A DNA stretch of 64,000 nucleotides from Allomeiothermus silvanus DSM 9946 (GTDB lineage: Bacteria; Deinococcota; Deinococci; Deinococcales; Thermaceae), in contig NC_014212.1 in NCBI RefSeq assembly GCF_000092125.1, positions 2,128,001 to 2,192,000 on the forward strand, written 5' to 3'. The stretch's first letter is position 1. The number at the start of each line of letters is the position of its first letter. A program made the translations under genes and the position numbers. This document shows positions 8,919 through 20,487 of this stretch, piece by piece. The notes under the pieces were generated by a model. The model saw nothing but the letters and a program-made list of their open reading frames with translations. It was not told the origin of the DNA and searched no databases.

Positions 8919-10062
8919 CAGACTTGACCGCTATGCCGCATAGAGCCCCAGGAAGCGCAGGGCGGAGAGGGGGTTGAAGGAGAAGATTTCTAGGGCTGCC
9001 TTCTTCTCCCTCACCCCCTCTCGGTGAAGCATGGAGACCAGGAAGGCCCGCAGCACCGCTAGCACCCACGCCCCCACCCCCCGCACCTGACAGGCATCCT
9101 CCCCAAAGCACACGTCCCGCACCCAAAACGATCGGTTCTCCACCTCCCATCGGGAAAGCAACAGGCTCCCCAGCCGCTTTGCGTCCGCTACCTCCGGCCC
9201 CAGGCTGGTGAGGGCGTAGCTCACCGTCCGCCGCACCTCCCCCGTCCCCTTGTGCCTCACCTCCCGCCAAAGCCGCACCACCTGCCTGGCCCCAGGGAAG
9301 GCCCGCACCTCTTCCGGCAGGTAGGGGGAAGCCCAAACCCGGTAGGTCCACACCTCCCCGTCCCGCACCCCACTCCAGGTCGCCTCCGTCTCCCCGGGAA
9401 GACGCCTTCCCGCCATCCCCTTGAACACCTCCAGGGCCCAGGACAAAAGCTCCTCCTGGTTCCCCTTCAGGACCAAGAGATAGTCCCCCCTTTTTTCCGC
9501 ACCCGGGCCGCCACCTCAGGGTACAGGTACCCCGCGTCCCCCACCACCACCTTGCCCTCCAGCTCCCTCGCCTCCAAACGGTCCAGAAGCTCCAGGAAGG
9601 CCTTCTCCTCCCTCCCTTCCGCCCGGGCCTGGGCCAGGGTGGTATGGAGGTGCAGGGCCAGGACCTCCACCAGCTTGACCTGGGGGCTTTTCCCCTTGCC
9701 GCTTCCCCGCAGGTGCTTCCCGTCCACCACCAGGACCTCCCCAAGGTCGGCTTCGGGGAAGACCTGGCCAAGGGCCGCCTGGAGCTTCTCAGGATCCAGG
9801 CGGTGAAGGAGAAGGGTGATGGCGGTGTGGCCTGGGGCCTTGCGCAGGCCCAGGTGGGGCAAGAGGTGGGGGTTGGCGCGGGCAAAGCGTTCCACGCCGC
9901 GCAGGGAGTCCACGCGGCTCAGGAAGGCCACCAGGATGAGGGCCAGAAGGCCCCACAGGGGGTACCGCCGGTTGTGGGCCCGGGGGTCCGGGACCTGAGA
10001 TAGCGCCTGGCGCAGAGTCATGATCTTTCTCTACCCCAAGGGCTGTATATCGGTCAAGTCTG
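8919..10062 (-). mobile_element. ISAs1-family insertion sequence, 1144 bp
   Basis: The ends form perfect inverted repeats, CAGACTTGACCG at 8919-8930 and its complement at 10051-10062. They are flanked by a 10-bp direct repeat GTAACACCCC at 8909-8918 and 10063-10072, a target duplication of the size expected for ISAs1. One transposase region on the minus strand fills the element. Intact ends and identical target duplications indicate a recent single insertion into an intergenic region. It contains no CTCGAG, unlike the surrounding chromosome. Confidence 0.93.
8931..10021 (-). pseudogene. ISAs1 transposase in two overlapping frames (-1 shift)
   Basis: The first frame (10021 to 9467, 184 residues) holds the ISAs1 N-terminal domain (LRQALSQVPDPRAHNRRYPL) and catalytic segments LVVDGKHLRGSGKGK and VVVGDAGYLYPEVAARVRKKGG. 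The second (to 8931) continues with DYLLVLKGNQEELLSWALEVF and ends with RWEVENRSFWVRDVCFGEDACQVR, the catalytic glutamate region. They join by a -1 shift at a run of six A then six G (minus strand, 9496-9485). The joined protein would be about 363 residues, normal for the family. It is either a disabling indel or a slippage site; RNA-polymerase slippage on homopolymer runs is known in Thermus dnaX. The sequence alone does not decide. Confidence 0.88.
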
Positions 10063-10080
10063 GTAACACCCCCTCCTAGC

Positions 10081-10110
10081 TTGCATCGAAGGCATCCGCG
10101 AGCGTACAAT
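10081..10110 (+). promoter_or_regulatory. likely aconitase promoter beside the IS
   Basis: TTGCAT at 10081-10086 and TACAAT at 10105-10110 with an 18-bp spacer. It starts 8 bp beyond the right target duplication of the IS, so the element now provides its upstream sequence. The transcript would carry a leader of about 210 nt before acnA. Confidence 0.5.
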
Positions 10111-10240
10111 AAGGTCCGTCTGAGGCAGGGCGCACCCGCCCGGGCATGCAAACCAGCCCTTAAAACTCCAACGGCGAGTCCGTTTTTCAAAGTCTTTTTA
10201 CCCAAGGGAAGCTCGGGTAAACTGATAAGACCTTGCTTGA

Positions 10241-10273
10241 GCCAATGGTCTATTGGCTAACTGCTAACAGTTA
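10241..10273 (+). repeat. two adjacent short palindromes upstream of aconitase
   Basis: GCCAAT/ATTGGC with a 5-bp spacer (10241-10257), followed at once by TAACTG/CAGTTA with a 4-bp spacer (10258-10273). They sit 50-85 bp before the acnA start and could be operator sites or RNA hairpins in its leader. No regulator is identified. Confidence 0.45.
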
Positions 10274-10324
10274 ACCCGCTTTTATGGCTGGTTCATGCCC
10301 GACAAGACTTAGAAAGGAGCCACT

Positions 10325-13036
<2,712 letters not shown>

Positions 13037-13108
13037 AGCAACCAGTATGGCCGGAGGTGGGCCTTTACCCGGCCCACCTCTAGCCATACTCCCCGATAGC
13101 ACCAGGCT

Positions 13109-13337
13109 AATACCGGATTCAAAAAGACAGTTTACAAAAACCAAAACCCCAGAGGATGTCTTTTTGAATCCAGAGCACACCCCTCCCTCTCGGTCGGCGA
13201 AGAAAGCGTATCCCTTCCAAGGGGCGGTATCGCCCACCCCTCGCTTCGCTCGGCGAAACTACGCCACCGCTACGCGGATAACTTCGGTCGGGTTGATTCG
13301 TTACCGTTCGGTAGCGAATCAACCGAATCTGGTATAA
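13109..13337 (+). repeat. composite palindromic intergenic element (MITE-like)
   Basis: About 230 bp between acnA and the hydrolase, without a credible gene. It is bounded by imperfect inverted ends ATACCGGATTC (13110-13120) and GAATCTGGTAT (13325-13335), 10 of 11 matching. Inside are a 15-bp perfect inverted repeat (GGATTCAAAAAGACA, 13115-13129, with 13157-13171) and a 15-bp hairpin with one mismatch (GGTTGATTCGTTACC, 13291-13305, with 13310-13324). A 22-bp segment at 13236-13257 recurs inverted at 18003-18024. The rest of the 13037-13443 gap shows nothing else I can support. Confidence 0.7.
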
Positions 13338-13443
13338 GTGGGATAGAGGGCACCTGGCCGCTTATGGGTTTACGTGCAGCTCAGTAACAAGTTTGTAACA
13401 GGGCTCCGGTAACATAACCCAAATCAAAGTGAAGGAGTGCGCT

Positions 13444-14514
13444 ATGGGTTCAATCCCGACATTGCCCGGCCTCGAGTCCCGGATGATCCAGACCCCGCGT
13501 ATCCAGATGCACGTGCTGATGGGCGGGCCGAAAGATGGCATACCGGTACTCTTGGTTCACGGGAATGCCTCCTCCTCGACCTACTGGGAAGAGACCATGC
13601 TGGCTTTGCCCCCCAGCTTCCGGGCGATAGCCCCCGATTTGCGCGGCTACGGCGACACCGAGGACAAGCTGGTAGACGCCACCCGGGGCTGTATGGACTG
13701 GGTGGACGATTTGCTGGGGCTGATGGACGTTCTCGGTCTGCAAAAGTTTCACGTCGCCGGGCACAGCCTGGGCGGGAGCGTGGTCTGGGCAATGCTCGCT
13801 GCCCATCCCGAGCGGGTGCTGAGCGCGACGGTGATCTGCCCCGGCTCGCCCTTCGGGTTTGGCGGGACGAAAGGGCTCGAGGGCACTCCCTGCGCCCCCG
13901 ACTATGCCGGTTCGGGGGGGGGAATCGTCAACCCCGAGTTTGCCCGGCTGATGGCCGAGAAGTACCGCGGCAGCGAATATCCAGCTTCGCCGCGCACGGT
14001 GATGAACAGCTTCTACTGGAAGCCACCCTTCAAACATCCACGCGAGGAGGAATTGCTCTCGGGATTGCTCTCGGAGCGGATCGGGCCGGACAAATACCCC
14101 GGAGACTTCGAACCCTCGCCCCACTGGCCGGGGGTGGCCCCGGGCAAGTTCGGCCCGGCCAACGCCATCTCACCCAAGTACATCGGGGACAGCGTGGAGC
14201 GGATGCTCACGGCCACCCCCAAACCCCCCATCCTCTGGGTGCGCGGCTCCGATGACCAGATCGTGAGCGATTTCAGCCTCTTCAATATGGGCACCCTGGG
14301 CAAGATGGGCGCGGTTCCCGGTTGGCCCGGCGACGAGGTGCACCCACCCCAGCCGATGGTGGGGCAGACCCGCTACGTGCTCGAGCGCTACGCCGCGAAT
14401 GGCGGTTATTTCCGCGAGGAGGTCATCGCCGACACCGGACACTCGCCACACATGGAAAAACCCGAGGTCTTCGACCCGATTTTCCACGCTCACCTAAAAG
14501 CGGCGTCTTCGTAA
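13444..14514 (+). CDS. alpha/beta hydrolase
   Basis: 356 residues with the alpha/beta-hydrolase fold: oxyanion motif VLLVHGNASSS (residues 35-45), nucleophile elbow GHSLGGS with Ser108, an acid in WVRGSDDQIV and the histidine in DTGHSPHMEKPE near the C-terminus. Substrate is unknown; the long cap between the nucleophile and acid (about 100 residues) suggests an esterase or epoxide-hydrolase-like enzyme. AAGGAG at 13432-13437 is 6 nt from ATG 13444, which decides this start over a GTG five codons upstream. It is cytoplasmic, with no signal peptide. Downstream lies 236 bp before the oxidoreductase gene, with only a CCCCC/GGGGG hairpin near 14545. Confidence 0.87.
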   Translation: MGSIPTLPGLESRMIQTPRIQMHVLMGGPKDGIPVLLVHGNASSSTYWEETMLALPPSFRAIAPDLRGYGDTEDKLVDATRGCMDWVDDLLGLMDVLGLQKFHVAGHSLGGSVVWAMLAAHPERVLSATVICPGSPFGFGGTKGLEGTPCAPDYAGSGGGIVNPEFARLMAEKYRGSEYPASPRTVMNSFYWKPPFKHPREEELLSGLLSERIGPDKYPGDFEPSPHWPGVAPGKFGPANAISPKYIGDSVERMLTATPKPPILWVRGSDDQIVSDFSLFNMGTLGKMGAVPGWPGDEVHPPQPMVGQTRYVLERYAANGGYFREEVIADTGHSPHMEKPEVFDPIFHAHLKAASS

Positions 14515-14750
14515 AGCCAAACTCTAAGGAAAGCCAAGTCTCCCCCTTGCTGGGTGCCGGTAGGGGGTCGGAGGCGAAGCTTCCATGCGTGACGAGGAAG
14601 CTGATCTGCTATGCGGTCAAAAGGCATTCGCCTTCGTCTTATCCCCCCTCCCCCGGCGGAGAGGGAGCTAGTTCTCACATAATCTTCCCGGTTGGGTTAT
14701 CCTTAGACCCAATCGGTGGCGTATTTCGCGGCGATAGCTGGGAGGTTTTG

Positions 14751-17009
14751 GTGGCCTTGAAACCCGTCAAAAAGGGGTGGATGCCGGAGCTTTGGGTCTC
14801 TAAGGTTCCGTTCGGAGTCGGGGAGCAAAAACCCAACAACTTCCTCGAGGTCTTCCGGGCGGCCTGGGAGAACCGGGATAACCTCGAGTACGCCTATCGC
14901 ATCCTGAGTGACGGCTGCTGTGACGGCTGCGCATTGGGCACCTATGGGATGCGAGACTGGACCATCCAGGGCATTCACCTCTGCAACGTGCGGCTCAGGC
15001 TTTTGCGGCTCAACACCCTGGGGCCGCTGGATGTCAGGGTGCTGGAGGACGTCTCGAGCCTGGAGGACAAAACCAGCACCGAACTCCGCGAGTTGGGCCG
15101 CCTCCCCTATCCCATGCTGCGCAAGCGCGGCCAACAGGGCTTTACCCGCATCTCCTGGAGTGAAGCGCTGGACCGCATCGGCCTAAGGATTCTGCGCGCC
15201 CACCCAAAACGGCTGGCTTTCTACCTCACCAGTCGAGGCATTCCCAACGAAACCTACTACCTAGTCCAGAAAGCAGTACGGGCACTGGGTAGCAACAATA
15301 TCGACAACGCCGCCCGCATCTGCCATAGCCCCAGCACCGTCGCGCTCAAGGAAGCCCTGGGAGTAGCCGCGACCACCTGCAGCTACAAAGACCTCATCGG
15401 CACTGACCTGATCGTGTTCTTCGGCTCGAACGTGGCGGTCAACCAGCCGGTGATGATGAAGTACCTCTACTACGCCAAAAAGGCCGGGACCAAGGTGGTA
15501 GTGGTAAATCCTTACCGCGAGCCGGCAATGGAAAAGTACTGGGTTCCCTCCGACCCCGAGAGCGCCCTTTTCGGCACGAAGATCGCCGACCGGTTTTTCC
15601 AAGTCGAGCCGGGAGGGGATATCGCCTTCATCCACGGGACGCTCAAGCACCTCATCGAGCAGGGCCAGATCAAACGGGAATTCATCGAAGCCCACACTAC
15701 GGGATTCGACGAACTCCAAGACCTGCTGGCGAAAACCGCTTGGGAGAACTTCGAGACCGCCTCCGGCCTCCCTCACAGTGAGATGCAGGCCTTCGCCCAA
15801 CTGCTAGCCCAAGCCGAGCGGGCCGTGCTGGTCTGGAGCATGGGTGTGACCCAACATTCCTTTGGCGAGGACACCGTGCAGGCGATCATCAATCTGGCGC
15901 TCTCGCGGGGCTACCTGGGCCGCGAGGGCTGTGGTTTGATGCCGATCCGTGGGCATTCGGGCGTGCAGGGTGGGGCCGAAATGGGGGCCTACGCGACCGC
16001 GTTCCCCCGTGGATTACCGATCAATTCGGAGAATGCGGCGCACTTGCAGGAGCTATGGGGCTTCGAGGTGCCCGACCAAGCCGGCCTCACCGCGCCGGAA
16101 ATGCTCGAGGCTGCCCGGCAAGGCCAGCTAGAGGTGCTGTGGAGCATAGGCGGGAACTTCCTGGAGGTCTTGCCCGACCCCCATAGCGTGCGCGAAGCCT
16201 TGGGCAAAGTTCCCCTGCGGGTGCACCAAGACATCGTCCTCTCGAGCCAGATGCTCGTAGAGGGCGAGGAGGTGATCCTGCTTCCCGCCACCACCCGCTA
16301 CGAGATCAAAGGCGGCGTCACCGAGACCAGCACCGAGCGCCGGGTGATCTTCAGCCCGGAGATTCCTGGCCCCCGCATCCGCGAGGCCCGGCCCGAAGGG
16401 GAGGTCCTGCTCGAGGTCGCGGCCCGGGCCCGCCCCTGGCTGGCCGACAAGCTGAAGTTTGAGGGGATGGATACGGTGCGGGCCGAGATTGCCCGAGTCG
16501 TCCCGCTTTATGACGGCATCCAGCACCTCAAAGCCAAGGGCGACGCCTTCCAGTACGGTGGGCCGCACCTCTGCCCAGACGGGGTCTGCCCTACCCCGGA
16601 TGGAAAGGCCCACTTCAAGGCGGTGCCGCTCCCCGAGCGCCGGATCCCCGCCGGGGCCTTGCGGCTCGTCACCCGGCGGGGGAAGCAGTTCAACAGCATG
16701 GTGCACGAAGCTACAGACCCCATCAACGGGCTACCCAGGGATGCCGTGCTCATATCGGCTAGCGATGCTGCGCAGCTCGGGCTCACACCCGGTCAGAGCG
16801 TCGTCCTGAGCAACGAAAAGGGCAAGCTGCTAGGTAGGGTATTTATCGGGGAGGTGAAGCGGGGCAGCATACAGGTACACTGGCCCGAAGGAAACGTGCT
16901 GATCGGGGAGAAGCGCTCGCCTAAAGCCAAGATCCCCGGCTACAAAGATGCCTACGTCTTCATCAGCCCATCCCGAGGCCCTATCTCCGCTGTTGAGAGC
17001 GCATCATGA
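14751..17009 (+). CDS. FdhF/YdeP-family molybdopterin oxidoreductase
   Basis: 752 residues from GTG at 14751, chosen because GGAGG lies 5 nt upstream and family similarity starts there; the frame stays open much further upstream without homology. The N-terminus has the YdeP signature RILSDGCCDGCALGTYGMRDWTIQG, followed by the catalytic domain (RLAFYLTSRGIPNETYYL, IVFFGSNVAVNQPVMMKYLYY) and a C-terminal molydopterin-dinucleotide-binding domain (FNSMVHEATDPINGLPRDAV). YdeP proteins resemble formate dehydrogenase alpha subunits but their substrate is not established. No electron-transfer subunit is encoded nearby. It overlaps fdhD by 4 bp (ATGA), implying translational coupling. Confidence 0.9.
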   Translation: MALKPVKKGWMPELWVSKVPFGVGEQKPNNFLEVFRAAWENRDNLEYAYRILSDGCCDGCALGTYGMRDWTIQGIHLCNVRLRLLRLNTLGPLDVRVLEDVSSLEDKTSTELRELGRLPYPMLRKRGQQGFTRISWSEALDRIGLRILRAHPKRLAFYLTSRGIPNETYYLVQKAVRALGSNNIDNAARICHSPSTVALKEALGVAATTCSYKDLIGTDLIVFFGSNVAVNQPVMMKYLYYAKKAGTKVVVVNPYREPAMEKYWVPSDPESALFGTKIADRFFQVEPGGDIAFIHGTLKHLIEQGQIKREFIEAHTTGFDELQDLLAKTAWENFETASGLPHSEMQAFAQLLAQAERAVLVWSMGVTQHSFGEDTVQAIINLALSRGYLGREGCGLMPIRGHSGVQGGAEMGAYATAFPRGLPINSENAAHLQELWGFEVPDQAGLTAPEMLEAARQGQLEVLWSIGGNFLEVLPDPHSVREALGKVPLRVHQDIVLSSQMLVEGEEVILLPATTRYEIKGGVTETSTERRVIFSPEIPGPRIREARPEGEVLLEVAARARPWLADKLKFEGMDTVRAEIARVVPLYDGIQHLKAKGDAFQYGGPHLCPDGVCPTPDGKAHFKAVPLPERRIPAGALRLVTRRGKQFNSMVHEATDPINGLPRDAVLISASDAAQLGLTPGQSVVLSNEKGKLLGRVFIGEVKRGSIQVHWPEGNVLIGEKRSPKAKIPGYKDAYVFISPSRGPISAVESAS

Positions 17010-17857
17010 AAGTATCGGCCAGACCGCGTGTTGGCAGTAAAGTCAAGGTGCGGCGACTTGAAGTCGCGCCCAATCAAATCCGCTGGATCTCGGACGAACT
17101 GGCAACGGAGGAGCCGCTCGAGCTTCGCCTGGTTGCCGGGAATGAGCATCGAACCATCGCGGTAACCCTCCGCACCCCCGGCAATGACTTCGAGTTAGCG
17201 GCGGGATTTCTGTTCGGCGAGGGGGTCATCCAACGGCGGAGCGAGATCAAGCGCATCGCCTACTGTGTGGAAGAGGGCCAAGAGCAGCGTTACAACATCG
17301 TGAGCGTGGAACTCCGCAGCCAAGCCTTGCCCAGGTTACCTACCCTCGAGCGCCACTTCTTCACCACCAGCGCTTGCGGGCTTTGTGGCAAGGCCAGCAT
17401 CGAGTCATTGTCGGCTCGAGGGTTGAGCCCGGTCTCGGGCGATTCTACGGTTTCGGCGAAGGTGCTACGGGAGCTACCCGAAAAACTGCGAAAAGCCCAG
17501 CAACTCTTCGACCTGACGGGCGGACTGCACGCGGCGGCGCTGTTTGATCTGGAGGGGAATCTGATTGCCCTCCGCGAGGACATCGGGCGGCACAACGCGA
17601 TGGACAAGCTGGTGGGCTGGGCACTTTTGGAGGGCAAGCTTCCGCTCGCACCGTGCATCGTCGTGGTGAGTGGGCGGGCCAGCTTCGAGCTGGTGCAGAA
17701 GGCCCTTGCCGCGGGCATCCCGATCTTCGCTTCGGTCTCAGCTCCCAGCAATCTCGCCGTGGACCTGGCGGCCTCTTTTGGTATGACCCTGGCGGGCTTC
17801 CTGCGCGGGGAACGCTTCAACGTTTATGCTCACCCTGAACGGATTCTGCTAGTCTAG
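17006..17857 (+). CDS. fdhD: formate dehydrogenase accessory sulfurtransferase FdhD
   Basis: 283 residues. FdhD passes sulfur from a cysteine desulfurase to the bis-MGD cofactor of formate dehydrogenase-type enzymes. Visible hallmarks are the sulfur-carrying pair in TTSACGLCGKAS (about residues 115-126), the FELAAGFLFGEGVI segment, and LREDIGRHNAMDKLVGW and VVVSGRASFELVQKA in the C-terminal half. The ATGA overlap with the oxidoreductase gene strongly suggests that FdhD matures that enzyme. Confidence 0.95.
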   Translation: MKVSARPRVGSKVKVRRLEVAPNQIRWISDELATEEPLELRLVAGNEHRTIAVTLRTPGNDFELAAGFLFGEGVIQRRSEIKRIAYCVEEGQEQRYNIVSVELRSQALPRLPTLERHFFTTSACGLCGKASIESLSARGLSPVSGDSTVSAKVLRELPEKLRKAQQLFDLTGGLHAAALFDLEGNLIALREDIGRHNAMDKLVGWALLEGKLPLAPCIVVVSGRASFELVQKALAAGIPIFASVSAPSNLAVDLAASFGMTLAGFLRGERFNVYAHPERILLV

Positions 17858-18002
17858 AGGCAATGCCGCAAAAGCTATCCGCCATTCGCCATCAGCCTCG
17901 AGCGCATCGCTTACTGCATTCAGCGTTCAGCGCTCGGAGGGCGTCATGGTGCCAGCGGCAAGGAGGGGTTGCTTTGCCCGGCTGCTTTGCCCGAGGTATA
18001 TT

Positions 18003-18024
18003 TTCGCCGAGCGGAGCGAGGGGT
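18003..18024 (-). repeat. inverted second copy of a 22-bp dispersed repeat
   Basis: This 22-bp stretch starting TTCGCCGAGCGG matches the complement of 13236-13257 at 21 of 22 positions. It lies 28-49 bp before the DUF503 start codon in a 194-bp gap between fdhD and DUF503. Two copies in non-homologous gaps point to a small dispersed repeat. Confidence 0.6.
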
Positions 18025-18051
18025 AGGGCAAACACACCTTGAGGAGCCATC

Positions 18052-18378
18052 ATGAAAGCCTATCTTGGCGTCTATACCGCCCGCCTGGAGATGCCCTGGG
18101 TGCGCAGTCTCAAGGAGAAGAGGGCGCTAGTAAAGCCCGCGGTTGAGCGGCTGCGCTCACGTTTCCCGGTCTCGGTGGCCCGACTTGCCGGGCAAGACGA
18201 TCACAGTTGGGAAGTGGTAGGTTTCACCGTGATGGGCTACGACATCGTCTGGGTCGAGACTATTTTGCGCGAAGCCGCCGATTTTCTGGCAGCCCAGGCC
18301 GAGTACGAGGTAGCCGAGGAGAACTGGAAGGTGGACGAGGTGAGCCTGGACGGTATTGTTCCGCTGTGGGCGCAGTAA
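18052..18378 (+). CDS. DUF503 family protein
   Basis: A 108-residue protein with the DUF503 pattern VYTARLEMPWVRSLKEKRALVKPAVERLRSRFPVSVARL and QDDHSWEVVGFTVMGYD. The family (YlxP-like in Firmicutes, often near ribosome-maturation genes) has a ferredoxin-like fold; function is unknown. GAGGAGCCATC precedes ATG. It is convergent with the DUF4342 gene and separated from it by a terminator hairpin. Confidence 0.88.
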   Translation: MKAYLGVYTARLEMPWVRSLKEKRALVKPAVERLRSRFPVSVARLAGQDDHSWEVVGFTVMGYDIVWVETILREAADFLAAQAEYEVAEENWKVDEVSLDGIVPLWAQ

Positions 18379-18403
18379 AACCCCCTCTCGCCAGGAGGGG
18401 GTT
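18379..18403. terminator. hairpin between convergent DUF503 and DUF4342 genes
   Basis: Perfect 9-bp stem AACCCCCTC/GAGGGGGTT with a 7-nt loop. On the minus strand it is followed by TTTT, so it best fits as terminator of the DUF4342 gene; for the plus strand the U tract is absent. Confidence 0.7.
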
Positions 18404-18417
18404 AGGAAAGAGGTTTC

Positions 18418-18771
18418 TTAGACCTGAGGCGGGGTCTCGTTCTTGGGGGTTTCGGTGGCCTCGGGCTCCTCGCGAACCACCTCGAGCTTCACCTGCGCTA
18501 CCAGCGCAGCTAGGGCGCCGATCGCAGCCCAAATGGGGGCCGCCAGGGCGAAGACGCCGCCGCCCAGCACACCCAAGGTCACGGGCATGGCGAGGAGTTC
18601 GTTGCCGTCCTTGGTACGGATGATTACCCGCCGGGCGTTGCCCTCCGCAAGCAGGTCTTTGAGCTTTTCCACCAACTGGCTTCCGGCCACCTCGATCTCC
18701 TCGACCCAGGTGCGCTTTTTAGTCTCTGGCTCGGGGGTGGTTGTGGTTTGGGTGGTCTCGTTCTCGTTCAT
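18418..18771 (-). CDS. DUF4342 family protein
   Basis: A 117-residue protein: a low-complexity Thr/Glu-rich head (about 20 residues), then WVEEIEVAGSQLVEKLKDLLAEGNARRVIIRTKDGNELL, followed by a glycine/alanine-rich hydrophobic hairpin (MPVTLGVLGGGVFALAAP) and an acidic tail. This is the DUF4342 layout; the function is unknown, and membrane association is likely. An AGGGAAAG site precedes ATG. The following 283 bp (18772-19054) show no gene or structure I can support. Confidence 0.82.
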   Translation of the reverse strand: MNENETTQTTTTPEPETKKRTWVEEIEVAGSQLVEKLKDLLAEGNARRVIIRTKDGNELLAMPVTLGVLGGGVFALAAPIWAAIGALAALVAQVKLEVVREEPEATETPKNETPPQV

Positions 18772-19054
18772 GCTTTCCCTCCTCTAATAGCTACCTTACT
18801 CCCGTTTTCCCAACACAGCATGAGGCCTGCGAAGTTTGCGTCAATAGTCTGCCCAGTCGGACGTCGTTTTGGCAAACTCCGCTTCGGGGGCATCAGTGCA
18901 TAGCACATTGCAGGCCCAGATCCCTCACCCACCCGCTGCCCAAAGTTCCGCTCACCCCCGCCCGGTATCCATGACCCGGTAAGCGACCGGGCAACCTCCT
19001 CGAGCCCCCCGATTAGCAATCCGTCCCGGTCTGGTAGGCACAACCCCTGGACAC

Positions 19055-20428
19055 TTAGGGGGAAACCAGGTCCGGTAGCACCTTGCCAGGGTTGAGCCGC
19101 CCCGCCGGGTCCAGGGCCCGTTTAATAGCCCACAGGGCCTCCAGGCTCTCCCGGTCCAGCGCCTCGGTCATAAAGTCGCGCTTCATCAGGCCGATGCCGT
19201 GCTCGCCAGACAAGACCCCGCCGTGGCGCAAGGCCACCCGCGCCACCTCGTGCAGCATCTCCCAAACCTTATCCTCGTCGTCGCTTTCGGGGTCGAACAT
19301 CACATTAGGATGAAGGTTGCCGTCCCCAATGTGCCCGAACTGCACCAGCGGGAAACCGTAGGCCCTACCCAACGCCTCGATCGAGCGCACCACTTCGGGC
19401 AAGGTCGAGCGGGGAACCGCGATGTCCTCGTTGAGCCGCTTGGGGCGTATCCGGCCCAAGGCCGGGCTTACGGAGCGGCGGGCCCGCCACAATTGCTCGG
19501 CTTCTTGCGGGTCGCGCGCTACCCGCACCTCACCGCCGCATTCGCGGCAGGCCTCCGCCACCCAGGAAAGCTCCTCCTCCACGATCTGTGGGTCATCACC
19601 GTCAGTGTCCACCAGCAACAAAGCCGCCGCCTCGACGGGTAGGCCCATGTGGAGGTAATCTTCCACCGCCCGGATACAGCCCTGGTCCATGAACTCGAGC
19701 TTGCTCGGCACCGCCCCCGCCGCGATGGCTCGCGAAACGGCTTCGGCAGCCTGCCCGACCTCCCCAAACACCGCCATCAGGGTACGGGTATGGGGGGGAA
19801 TGGGCGTAAGCCGTAGGGTCGCCTCGGTGATAATCCCCAGCGTTCCCTCCGAGCCGATCAAGAGCCCCGGCAGATCATAGGCTTCGCGGCGTAGGCGGTG
19901 AACCTGGCCCCAGGCGTCCACGCACTCGAGTTCCACCACGTAGTCGCCGGTCACCCCTTTTTTGAAACACATCGGCCCCCCGGCGTTCTCGGCCAGGTTG
20001 CCGCCCAAGGTGCTGGTGCGCAGTGAAGCCGGGTCGGGCGGATAGGTGAGCCCGAGCGGTTTGGCCCGCTCGGAGATCCAGGCCGTGACCACTCCCGGTT
20101 GGGCGATGGCCAGGCGACGGTCGGGGTCCAGCTCGAGGCGGGTCATCCGGGTGAAGCAGAGCACGATGGACTCCTCCGTCGGCACCGCGCCCCCGGAGAG
20201 CCCGCTAGCCGCCCCCCGCGGCACCAGGGGCAGACCCGTGGCCTGGGCTAGCTGCACCGCCTCCACCACGTCCTGGGTGGTCTCAGGCAGCACCACGATG
20301 GCTGGGGTCTCCCCCACCGCGATCCCGTCGTAGCGGTACATCCGGCGCTGGGGAAGTTCGAGGAAGACCTTGCCCTTCCCCAGCCGGGCGGCGAACTCCT
20401 GAAGCACTCGGGATGTCGAAACACTCAC
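19055..20428 (-). CDS. FAD-linked oxidase, glycolate/D-lactate oxidase GlcD-like
   Basis: 457 residues of the FAD-binding PCMH/oxidase type. FAD-binding segments [15 protein letters not shown] (about residue 69) and [12 protein letters not shown] are present, and the C-terminal FAD_oxidase_C domain has [18 protein letters not shown] and [14 protein letters not shown]. Such enzymes oxidise glycolate, D-lactate or a related 2-hydroxyacid. No glcE/glcF partner is adjacent, so a single-subunit D-lactate-type dehydrogenase is equally possible. It is cytoplasmic or peripheral at the membrane. Confidence 0.9.
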   Translation of the reverse strand: MSVSTSRVLQEFAARLGKGKVFLELPQRRMYRYDGIAVGETPAIVVLPETTQDVVEAVQLAQATGLPLVPRGAASGLSGGAVPTEESIVLCFTRMTRLELDPDRRLAIAQPGVVTAWISERAKPLGLTYPPDPASLRTSTLGGNLAENAGGPMCFKKGVTGDYVVELECVDAWGQVHRLRREAYDLPGLLIGSEGTLGIITEATLRLTPIPPHTRTLMAVFGEVGQAAEAVSRAIAAGAVPSKLEFMDQGCIRAVEDYLHMGLPVEAAALLLVDTDGDDPQIVEEELSWVAEACRECGGEVRVARDPQEAEQLWRARRSVSPALGRIRPKRLNEDIAVPRSTLPEVVRSIEALGRAYGFPLVQFGHIGDGNLHPNVMFDPESDDEDKVWEMLHEVARVALRHGGVLSGEHGIGLMKRDFMTEALDRESLEALWAIKRALDPAGRLNPGKVLPDLVSP

Positions 20429-20487
20429 GCCCTCAGTCTATCGGACGCAAACGGGGAAGTCTGGCCGCGCGGAAGCTTCAACACGAT

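Noticed and set aside
14322-14750. N-terminal extension of the YdeP-like protein
   Set aside because: The upstream frame overlaps the hydrolase gene and shows no homology; GGAGG before GTG 14751 marks the start.
18768-19043. 91-codon frame upstream of DUF4342
   Set aside because: No ribosome site, motif or codon pattern supports it; it overlaps the DUF4342 start region.
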